Positions 9,706-17,354 of a stretch of 22,416 nt of DNA are shown piece after piece. The DNA comes from Acanthamoeba lenticulata (Eukaryota; Discosea; Longamoebia; Acanthamoebidae): the NCBI GenBank assembly GCA_002179805.1, contig NAVB01000366.1, positions 1 to 22,416 on the forward strand, in the 5' to 3' direction. The stretch's first letter is position 1. Each line of letters starts with the position of its first letter. The position numbers and the translations under genes were made by a program. The notes below the pieces were generated by a model, which ran no database searches, was not told the DNA's origin, and was given only the letters and a program-made list of their open reading frames with translations.

Positions 9706-11377
9706 TCAATTATTTACACCACTGCTGTAAAGCCCAAGAAATGAGTCATCGCCCCCTCCTCCAGGGGATGAACACAGAGCGCCCAAGAGCTCGTCCAGGT
9801 CGAGACCATCGGTCGTGCCCTGGGGCGCCGGTGGGACCCCAGACTCCTCCGTCACAAGCAAGCCGTCCTGCAACCCGATGCTGTTGGTTTCCGGCTGCGG
9901 CCAACTTGTGATTGTGCTCGTGGCCCACGTTGTCGTGTTCTCTTCTTGGCCACTAGAGAGGCCTTTTGGTCGTGGCTGCTGCTGTTGCTGGGCGGGCAGG
10001 AAGCTGATCTCTTTGACGAGAGGCGTTGTCAGCGCTGTCATCGACGGCGCGAGGTCTTCAATCACGTGGTCAAACCGGGCAAGGTGCCATTTCGCCTGGA
10101 AACCCTTTGGTTTAGAGTCTCCGCTTCATGAAGTGCGCCTCTTGGGGGCCATACCAAGGCTCCTCCTTGCCATAGGTTCTGATGAAGACACGTGATGCGC
10201 GAGGGATGCCCTTGGCGACGCCACACAATCGCGGTCGTGAACGGATCGCTAACGTCTGTCAGGGAAGGGGCTCTCACCATCTCTGTCATGAACATGCTCA
10301 TGGCGGCCGCGTCCGCCCAGCCGATCGAAGTGACCACCTGGCCCAGCAGCTCCTCCTGCCCCACCGCAAATAAGATGAGGTCAACACCCAAGAAGTTCGC
10401 GGAGGTCCTCGAGCAAAACGCACGGCCGCGTAGCCCAGGAGGTGGCTGGCGCCTGGCGAGCAAAAGGCAATCGTGGGCGCGCCGAGTAGCGGAACTTGCT
10501 CGAGCAAAAGCACGATGAATGGCTGTCTGTTGTGCACCATCACCCCATGCGATGAGCTCAGGAAAGACCAGAAAAAAAGGGACAATTATCAATGATAAAT
10601 GACGCACCGTAGATCGGACACGATGAGCCTGCTGGCGTCAAAGTCTCGCAGGAATGGCAGCGCTTGAACCAGCGCGGGCGAACACTGTTGCCATCGGACA
10701 AGTGATGTTGATAACGGCGAGATCTGGCGGTTGTGTGCGAGTAGAGCGGCAATCTGGTTGGAGCTCTCGCGCTGGAGCTGCTCAAGATGCCGTATCTGCT
10801 TCTCGCTCCTCTTGCGATAGGCTCGGAGCTCATTGAGCTCGAGCTGCAGTGCAGCGTTGTGCCTCTTCACTTCTCGCAGGTCGCTTCTCACGAGCTCGAC
10901 CAAGCCCTTCACCACGCTTCGCTCCGTCGTTGTCGGACGATTTTGGTCTGTTGGGTTCGACAACGGCCTCGAAGTCATCTCCTTGCTAGAGGCGTCGCGG
11001 ATCTCGGCTCCAGGTGGCGAGCCGTCGGAGGATGGGCTCGTCGTGGTGGCCGCAGGCGCTCGAACACGAGGCAGGAGGGGCGGGAGCTGTTGCTTTATCA
11101 GAGAAGGCTCTACACCGCCTCCGAGTGGTGCTGCGCTTGGTGGGTGGCAGGGCTTCTTGCGGGGCGGCGTTGGTGTGGGCTCTGGGCGAGGGGTCTTGCA
11201 AGGCCGTCCTCGTTTGCGTGCCGGTGGGGGCTGACACAAAGTGGCTTTGCCAAGCTGCAAGCAGCGACTGCACGGCTCAGCCCTGCGGTGTTGGCCAGCA
11301 TACCCACGTGAGTCAACCCGCTACGTGCTACCTACCGCAAGGTACGCGGAGTAGGTAGTACCTGTCGCAGTGCGCAT
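9706..11377 (-). CDS. AT-hook / coiled-coil / PAS-domain protein
   Basis: Predicted 470-residue, probably nuclear, sensor or regulatory protein. Minus-strand exons: 11377-11336, 11254-10608, 10556-10424, 10355-10155, 10095-9706; all phases join. The N-terminal Pro/Lys-rich region contains an AT-hook-like KRGRPCK. A leucine-rich coiled coil follows (LVELVRSDLREVKRHNAALQ, continuing LELNELRAYRKRSEKQIRHL). A PAS-like domain is rebuilt across the exon 3/4 junction: SSHGVMVHNRQPFIV, FCSPGASHLLGYAA, then EELLGQVVTSIG. The tail has a Q5 run and an acidic-hydrophobic LDLDELLGAL, like a short activation segment. There is no clear bZIP basic region, so calling it a transcription factor is inference. 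The first exon (14 residues) is chosen because it gives an ATG and phase 0; the AT-hook frame has no ATG of its own. Confidence 0.72.
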
Positions 11378-11944
11378 GGGCCTCACGGCATGGAGCACAG
11401 GCTCGCCCTGCAGCAGCAGGAAGTGCGTCGCCGGACTCCGTTGCTTCCATCTGTTATTGTTGGTGCGCAGGCTTTCCCTCCCTCAAGAGATAAAGTTGCG
11501 TTTTCTTTACGAACTTTTTCATCTTTTTTAGGAAGAGAAAGCACAATGGGCGATCACCTTTGCCGGCGGTTTTCGCGTGATCTCCGCCCAACCAGCGCAC
11601 TAGCAGCGACACCAACAACCGACACCAACAACGGCCTGATGGTCATGAGCTGGTCGTGTGGGGGGTGGCCAGTGGGCGTCCTTCTTCTTTATCTTTCTTC
11701 TTCCTCGTAAGCTGCACTTACTCAGCCAATGAAAGTGTGCGGCCCTTAAAGAAAAAACAAATTTCTCGGACTGCGCATCCCCTCTCTTCTCGGCCGGTTC
11801 TCACCGCTCGTGCCAGGTTGACATGATGGAGGCCGCCAGCTCTAGTTCTCACACCCATCGGGCCTAGACAAGAACGGCCACTAAACCCTGCAAGCGAGAC
11901 AACAAAGGGCGGGAAAGTTGAACGTTCATTTAGAAGAACCAACA
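11378..11944. other. Divergent intergenic region
   Basis: 567 bases between the start of the PAS gene (-) and the membrane-protein gene (+), expected to hold both promoters. It contains a 106-codon open frame (11390-11710, +) with no recognisable domain. It also has an A-rich stretch near 11748-11763 and a T-rich one near 11508-11530. No TATA box, tRNA or repeat is convincing. Confidence 0.5.
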
Positions 11945-13645
11945 ATGGCTCGGGTCAAGGCCCTCATGCTGGGCTATCAGCTCATCGCTGTCGTGGGTTA
12001 CGTTCTTCCCTTTCTGCAGCCTTACCTTGAACAAAAGCCGACTCCCTCCCATGTCCAGGCATCCTACTTGTGGGGCTCTTTGTCTCGGAGCTGCTCGAGG
12101 ACTCGCACCGCCAGTCCGAGGCCTGGCTCATCACCCGCCTCGTCCTCGCCATCTTCCTCTACGTTTATGTCATACTCAGTACGCCCTATTCATCTTCTTT
12201 GACTACTCAATATCAACCATCAATCGCCACACAGGCCTTGCGCCCCTGTGGGCCCTCTTCAGTGAGTGGCGCGCAGGCCGAGGCTGCAGCGCCTTCGCGC
12301 GGCGCGTCCTGTCCGTACCCAGCGTACTGCTTCTGGTCGCCCTCATCGCGCTGGTGGCCGTCGACTCGCTCTCGTTTCTGGTCAAGCAGGAGGACCGCGC
12401 CCTGTTCGGCGCCTTCCACGTCCTGAGCATCCTTTGCGGCCTGGTCGAGTTCGTGTTTCTGATGCTGCGCCAGCGGCGCGCGACAGAGGACATGCGCATG
12501 AACTCGCGCGTGTGCGACCTGTTGGTCATGTCCATCGTCTGCATTTACAGCGCGTTGGCCGTCGTCGACGTCGTCGGCTCGGCCTACGGCTACGCCCACC
12601 GGCTCGAACGTCGATTGCCAGAGGTCATCCCCATCTCGACCCTCGTCCTCCCGCTCGTCGTCGAATTCCACCGAAACATCGCCCGTCATTGGCTCAAGTT
12701 CAACTTCGAACCCCGTACGGCCCGCGACACAACACGCGCACGACCGGATCCGATGAGACGCTGACGGGCTGGTGGCGGTGGGCAAACAGACGAGCACAGG
12801 CGCGGGGAGCGGGTGTGCTTCCCGGGCGAGGGCGTGCTGCTGTTCATCGGAGCGGCGCTGATGATGCTGGTGCTGGCCTTTTTGCCCGTCACGGCCCGCT
12901 ACGTGTTCGCTCTCGTGTCCGTGTTCGTGGCCAGCGGCCTCTTCTACGTTGTGTTCGTGCTCTGGCACTGGACGCCGACCGACCCGGCCCTCTACCGCGA
13001 CCTGGCCGCCCACTGGGTGGTGATCACCTTTGACCGCGTGCTGCTGGGCATCACTTCGTCGGTGACGTCGGTCATCTTCATCGTCTTTGTCTGCACGCAG
13101 GCCGAGAACGCCATGGCCATCATCACGCTGCTATTGCTCCTGTTCACGCACATCATGCAGACCTTCTTCATGATCTGGCTCATGGACATCAAGCGGATCA
13201 GCTCCCACTGGCCGCGCCTCAGTGCGTCCCATCCCCCTCTGAAGCAAGCTTCGGCTTTTGCCGCTTGGCGCTGAGGCTGGGCTCCACGTGGTGTCCAGGT
13301 CGGGTCTGCCAGCTGGCGATGATCATGTACAACCTGTACGCCTTCCTTCTCTACGCCTTCTACGCCAACAACGCCTACGAGAGCTCCTCGGCCGCTGGTA
13401 AAGTGGTGATCGTGGTGTCCTTCTTCGTCGCGACGTCGTTCTGGGACTTGGCCATCCACTGGTCCGAGTTCTCCTTTGTGCGGCCGGGCGAGGCGCCTGA
13501 AGTGATCGAGGAGCACCACGGCTACGTCTACGAGGCTGTCGGCGAGGACGTTGGCGACTACCAGTACGGCACCGAAAAGACGCCGTTGGACAGAGGCCAA
13601 GGTAGCGGCTTCGTCGTCGAGGAGGGCGGGGCCGAGGCCAGCTAA
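11945..13645 (+). CDS. Polytopic membrane protein with internal duplication
   Basis: Predicted 476 residues with about 11-12 hydrophobic helices. Exons: 11945-11996, 12059-12178, 12235-12714, 12790-13221, 13299-13645; all phases join. Removing the first intron creates one clean helix (LMLGYQLIAVVGILLVGLF), which supports that junction. The two halves look homologous. The motif RVCDLLVMSIV...FHRNIARHWLKFNFEP of half one recurs as RVCQLAMIMYN...FWDLAIHWSEFSFVRP in half two. A soluble acidic tail of about 60 residues ends the protein. No transporter, channel or GPCR signature was recognised and no function is assigned. An AATAAA lies 28 bases past the stop. Confidence 0.85.
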
Positions 13646-13672
13646 AGGCCGGAGGGCCAACGGAAGGGGAAG

Positions 13673-13678
13673 AATAAA
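13673..13678 (+). terminator. Poly(A) signal AATAAA of the membrane-protein gene
   Basis: A perfect AATAAA 28 bases after the stop at 13645 and 30 bases before the ATG of the selenoprotein H gene. Only 62 bases separate the two coding regions. The 3' end of one transcript and the 5' end of the next are therefore packed into the same DNA. Confidence 0.55.
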
Positions 13679-13707
13679 ACGTTTTCTTTTTCACGCCACT
13701 CGCCAGC

Positions 13708-14464
13708 ATGTCGAAGGGGAGAGGCAGACAGACGAAGGTGCCCGAAGTGGACCTCGTCGATGAGGAGCTTGCCTTTACTCTCGAAATTGAGAGATGGTTC
13801 GCCTTCCCTCATTCACCTTTCATTTTGGAGATGAATTAATCTTCCGGCGTGTGGCAGTAACTCCTGATCGATCTATCGAACTTGTGCCAACGGGATTACG
13901 GCCGTCCTTGCGCAGGCCTTCCCTGCTGCACAAGGTGTTTCCCCCTCTGCTCTCCACTTACCGCTCAAATCCTCACCATCTTTTGTCATGACAGTTCAGC
14001 AAAACCCGAACGGGAAGCCTCGGAAGGTACAGGTTGCACTATGTGTACATAGCCACATGACGAGCATGAATTATAACATATATGCGTGTGGCGCTGTGCA
14101 GGGCTCGTTCGAGGTGGTGTTGAAGCGTGAGGACGACTCGACACACCAACTCTTCTCCAAGCTCGACACCTTTGGAGCGGCCAAGAACAGGGCCCACCTG
14201 CCTGTCGCGCTCGACCTCCTCGAGCTCATCAAGTCCAGCGTCCTCGGCCCTGCCGCCGACAGCGGCAAGAAGAGGAAGGCGGCCGAGGCCCTTGGCCAGG
14301 ACGAGGAGAAAAAAGAGGACGAGGAAGAGCCCAAGGAGAAGGAGTGCACAGGCGAGGAAGCGGCCGACGAGGTCGAGGCCAAGAAGCCACGAGCGAAGCG
14401 GGTGGCCAAGCGGACCCGACGTGGCATGCCGCCCGCCGCTGACGCCGCCAATGCCAACGAGTGA
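13708..14464 (+). CDS. SELENOH: Selenoprotein H (Sec-containing, TGA recoded)
   Basis: Predicted 186-residue thioredoxin-fold (Rdx family) nuclear selenoprotein. Exons: 13708-13796, 13858-13934, 13995-14026, 14102-14464; total 561 bases, in phase if TGA at 13865-13867 is read as selenocysteine (residue 33). Splicing completes a Cys codon (TG|T), giving FTLEIERCNSU followed by SIYRTCANG. The order matches animal SelH: CxSU, then NPNGKPRKGSFEVVL against NPTKPRRGSFEVTL in human. The basic N-terminus (SKGRGRQTK) resembles the AT-hook-like start of animal SelH. The C-terminal extension of about 80 residues is Glu/Lys-rich with likely nuclear localisation signals (GKKRK, KKPRAKRVAKRTRR) and is absent from the human protein. 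A strong SECIS follows in the 3' UTR. Intron 14027-14101 is in frame and stop-free, so a naive model begins at 13988 and loses the active site. Confidence 0.9.
13865..13867 (+). other. Selenocysteine codon (in-frame TGA)
   Basis: TGA three codons after the spliced Cys codon, in the CxxU position of the SelH redox motif. The reading frame stays homologous to SelH on both sides of it, which is why it is read as Sec and not as a stop. Confidence 0.88.
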
Positions 14465-14807
14465 GTGGCTCTGACGGGTTCGTCGCCGTCGCCCGGCCGG
14501 AATGGGCGTGGTGACGCCGCGTGACGTTGCTGGCGTGACGAGGTTGCTGCCGCGTTTGCGAGTCCTTGGCGCGATGAAGGCGGTGCGGGAAAGCCTCCCT
14601 GCAGGCACCGCATCGCCTGAGGACACCCAACCAACATCAAGGGCTCGGGAACGTTGCAGCAGACAAATCACAGCAGCCTCCAGTAAAGAAAGATTGGAAA
14701 GTGGGGCAGCGCACAACCGACGCGCAATGGAAGTCAAAATTGAGGTGTCAACGTTCGATTGATTCGATATATCGAAGAACGGACAAAAGTGTTGTGTGAA
14801 GAGAGAT
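14465..14807. other. Convergent 3' UTRs of SelH and cytochrome c
   Basis: 343 bases between two stop codons facing each other. The left part carries the SECIS. The right part, near 14763-14776, holds a perfect 14-base palindrome (TTCGATATATCGAA) close to the cytochrome c stop. No perfect AATAAA is seen on either strand. Confidence 0.6.
14561..14635 (+). promoter_or_regulatory. SECIS element, form 2
   Basis: This 3' UTR stem-loop starts about 100 bases after the SelH stop. It has AUGA at 14574-14577, then helix II: 14578-14588 (AGGCGGUGCGG) pairs with 14608-14618 (CCGCAUCGCCU) over 11 continuous pairs, one of them G-U. Unpaired AAA sits at 14590-14592, exactly 12 bases after AUGA. A mini-hairpin GCCU/AGGC (14593-14596 with 14603-14606) makes it form 2. 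The 3' GA of the non-Watson-Crick quartet is at 14619-14620. A lower helix UUGG/CCAA flanks an internal loop. These are the defining features of a eukaryotic SECIS, which recruits SBP2 and EFsec. Confidence 0.9.
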
Positions 14808-15319
14808 TTACTCCTGGGCAGCCTTGACGATGTAAGCGGTGACATCGGCACGGTCCTGGGGAGCCTTGAAACCAGCGAAAGCCATCTTGGTCTTGGGGAT
14901 GTACTTCTTGGGGTTCTCAAGGTAGTTGTAGAGCGAGTCGGCGGTCCACAGCACACCGGCGTTCTTGTTGGCGGGCGAGTACTTGTAGTCGGGAACCTCG
15001 CCGGACTTGCGGCCGATGAGGCCGTACAGGTTGGGGCCCTGCTTGTTACCGCCACCCTGTTGTCGAGTAGAGCGTACATACACAATTTTCAATCGGTCAA
15101 TTTCTGGATTTAGCAGCAATCCGAGCAGCGGAACAAAAGACCACTCAAAGAAGGCAGCAAATAGCAGAGGTGGAGCGAAATCAAGTGAGATTTGGGAGCT
15201 GACGATACCTTGTTGATGGTGTGGCACTGGGTGCAGCGGGCCTTGAAGAGCTTCTCGCCATTGTCCACATCACCAGGGATGCAGGCCTTGTCCATACCAG
15301 CGGGGGGAACGAACGACAT
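14808..15319 (-). CDS. CYCS: Cytochrome c
   Basis: Mitochondrial intermembrane-space electron carrier between complexes III and IV. Exons (minus): 15319-15209 and 15056-14808, giving 119 residues. The haem attachment site CTQCH is at residues 29-33 and the axial Met lies in [10 protein letters not shown]. Conserved blocks [26 protein letters not shown] and NPKKYIP are all present. The N-terminus is extended by about a dozen residues relative to vertebrate cytochrome c, similar to plant and fungal proteins. The single 152-base intron falls after HTINK, just past the haem site. Both termini are clear, and the ATG at 15319 is the only sensible start. Confidence 0.97.
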
Positions 15320-15687
15320 TTTGATGCGGAGTGATTAAGCCGGAACCGTGTAGTTGGATCAACAAGAAAGGCGGCAGCGACCCTACCTGTGCGCATGTGC
15401 CGGAGTCGCCCGGAGTCCCGCGGCGGAGAAATTCCAGGAACGGAGTAATGTAGACGCAGAATTCAGTCAGCTTTCGAAGATGCGACGTATTCTATTCGCT
15501 GCCGTCGAAGACCGGAGTTGGGACTTCAGGATCCACGAGTGGTCGTTGTTCTACAAGCCTTTTCGGTTTTTATTTGATTATTGACAAATAGTTAAAAAAA
15601 ATAGAAAAAATAAAAAAAGTGTTTTGAACCGGTGGAATTAGAGGGCGCACTGCCCTTTAAATCGCGGTCACCGACAGGGCGCAAGCA
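15320..15687. other. Intergenic region upstream of cytochrome c
   Basis: 368 bases between the cytochrome c start and the Rab stop, both on the minus strand. A strongly A/T-rich block spans about 15560-15630. On the minus strand it holds AATAAA at 15574-15569, a plausible poly(A) signal for the Rab transcript about 115 bases past its stop. The GC-richer part at 15320-15480 should hold the cytochrome c promoter. No specific element is recognised. Confidence 0.5.
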
Positions 15688-16719
15688 TCAGCTGCAGCAG
15701 CCGCCGGAAGAGGCCCGAGGGCCCGTCGAGCTGGTGTCGCGGAGGGCGAAGGCCTCAGCATCGCCCTTGGCCGCCTGCTCGTCCTTCTTGATGACGTGGT
15801 TCACCAGGCATGCCACGCTTTCATCGATGTTGATGTTCTCCTTGGCCGATGTGGCGAACCACGAGATGAACCCGTTCTGTCGTCCACACGATGTGTGTGA
15901 GCAACAGCTCCTGCATGGTGCAATCGCCAGGAGGGCGTGGTGACGCACCTCTTTGCAGTACTGGTCCATCACTTCCTCGTTGAGGGCCGTCTTGACCATG
16001 TCGCACTTGTTGGCCAGCAGGATCACCGGGAGCGGGTCGCCGTTGGGCAGTCTCACCTTCTGCACATGGGTGCAACAGAGCATCGTGATGGAGGTCGAGT
16101 GAGTTAGTGTTGTCCTCTTCGCTATGCGGCCTGTTGTGTCGCGTACATTGTCAATGTCGTCCTTCCATCGCTTGACAGACTCAAAGGACGAGTTGCGGGT
16201 GAGATCGAACACGACAAAGGCCGCCACGGCCTCCTTGTAGTAGACCCGCGTGAGGTTGCCGTAACGCTCCTGCCCAGCAATATCCCTGAAACGTGGTTCG
16301 TGCTCACCGTGAGTCACGTGTGTACAAAGAGAGCAAGACGTGTGCAAGGTCATCGTACCACAGCTGCAAGTAGACGAGCGTGTTGGAGCCCCACTTGATG
16401 GTCTTCAGGGCAAAATCTGAGGAAAGAAAACAATAGCGGTGAGGTCAGGCGTGTGTCCTCGCGGCTCGTGTGCACCGAAAGGGAGCACGCACCCACGCCA
16501 ATCGTGGTTTTGTAGTTCTCAGAAAAGGCTCCTTCGACACAACGTCTAATCATGGCAGTCTTGCCAGTTGCCATGTCTGGCGAGGAGGGCAGAAGCGGGT
16601 GAATTGATGCAAAAATCGCGACAAAAATGAATGGTGAACTTGTAGATACCTCCTACTACCAAGACTTTGAAGAGGAACTCGTTGGAGCCGGGCTGTGCTT
16701 GTGCGTCTTTGCTGGCCAT
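15688..16719 (-). CDS. Rab32-family small GTPase
   Basis: Predicted 216-residue membrane-trafficking GTPase. Exons (minus): 16719-16650, 16576-16493, 16416-16359, 16285-16147, 16059-15949, 15876-15688; phases join. Motifs: P-loop GDMATGKT, switch I TIGVDFALK, switch II WDIAGQERYGN, NKCD and TSAKENINI, with a GGCCS prenylation tail. DIAGQE instead of DTAGQE, and the block NLTRVYYKEAVAAFVVFDLT, are the hallmarks of the Rab32/38/29 branch. That branch acts on lysosome-related organelles, mitochondria-associated membranes and phagosomes in other organisms. Introns 16060-16146 and 15877-15948 are in frame and stop-free; removing them restores the family alignment (DIDN-KVRLPNG, YCKE-NGFISW). Confidence 0.93.
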
Positions 16720-17354
16720 CTTGCTGATTGTGCGAAGGGACCGTGCCTTGTGTTCTAAGAACGATTCTTAGTCTCGGACTTAAGCTCAAGAATGAATCAA
16801 TCGTTCGATCGCGATGAAGCCGGCGTTTGGTCCGAGAAGAGGTGAGAGGTTGGGGTTTTGTGCAGGAGTGTGAGTGCCCGAGGTCCCCGCCGTCGTCTAG
16901 TCGGCGCTACGTGGGTGTCGCGAGCAAAGACACAAACTGAACTCCGGAGCCCAAAACGTTGCCACTGACAACAAAGCTCATCACCGCTTCGGCACAACAC
17001 AGGAGCCGACTTCTTCTTCGCGCCTTCTGGGCCGCAAGGCCGCTTTGGCTTGCGCGATATTCGGACGGATTTCGCGCCTCTTCATCAACAACAACAGCAA
17101 CTAGTTGCACCACGGTGAACAGGCCCAAGAAGAAAAGGGAGAAGGAGGTGTTAACATAAAGGAATGGATTACAACGAGCGGGCAGGTACACATCTCCGCT
17201 GGCGCAGCGGCGCGCCGGCGGGAAAGGCCGCCAAGAAGAGGATGGAGGTGGTTGGAGGGGGAATGGCTCATTATCATCGACAAGCTCACAATGGGGAAGG
17301 CGCCCTCTTGTTGTTGTTTTTTGGTAGTTATGTTCTCTTTGACTGGCCGCCTCA
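16720..17354. other. Unassigned region between the Rab and IQGAP-like genes
   Basis: 635 bases without a secure gene. One plus-strand possibility is a two-exon 48-residue protein: exon 16814-16841, donor GTGAGA, exon 17003-17118. It gives MKPAFGPRRG, then ADFFFAPSGPQGRFGLRDIR, a Q5 run and a stop. A rival minus-strand frame (17191-16907) carries one hydrophobic stretch (FSLFFLGLFTVVQLVAVVV). Neither matches a family I know. The right end must include the IQGAP 3' UTR and the left end the Rab promoter. Confidence 0.35.
16755..16771. promoter_or_regulatory. Inverted repeat upstream of the Rab gene
   Basis: CTAAGAA-CGA-TTCTTAG, two perfect 7-base arms with a 3-base spacer, 36 bases upstream of the Rab ATG. 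It could be a dimeric-factor site or part of the 5' UTR. No known factor is assigned. Confidence 0.3.

Noticed and set aside
11390..11710. 106-codon plus-strand open frame in the PAS/membrane-gene spacer
   Set aside because: It has an ATG but no recognisable domain and low-complexity ends, and it lies where two divergent promoters are expected.
13797..14101. SelH as a pseudogene because of the TGA
   Set aside because: All splice sites, the CxxU spacing, downstream homology and a complete SECIS argue for Sec recoding. No other stop or frameshift is present.
14039..15085. 348-codon open frame on the minus strand spanning SelH and cytochrome c
   Set aside because: It runs antisense to SelH and in a shifted frame through the cytochrome c exon, with no family-like segment.
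2931..16146. Selection for introns that are multiples of three and stop-free
   Set aside because: I found about seven such introns among 62 (2931, 5664, 8381, 8592, 14027, 15877, 16060). With GC-rich introns of 70-90 bases, roughly that number is expected by chance. It is a trap for gene finding, not a signal.
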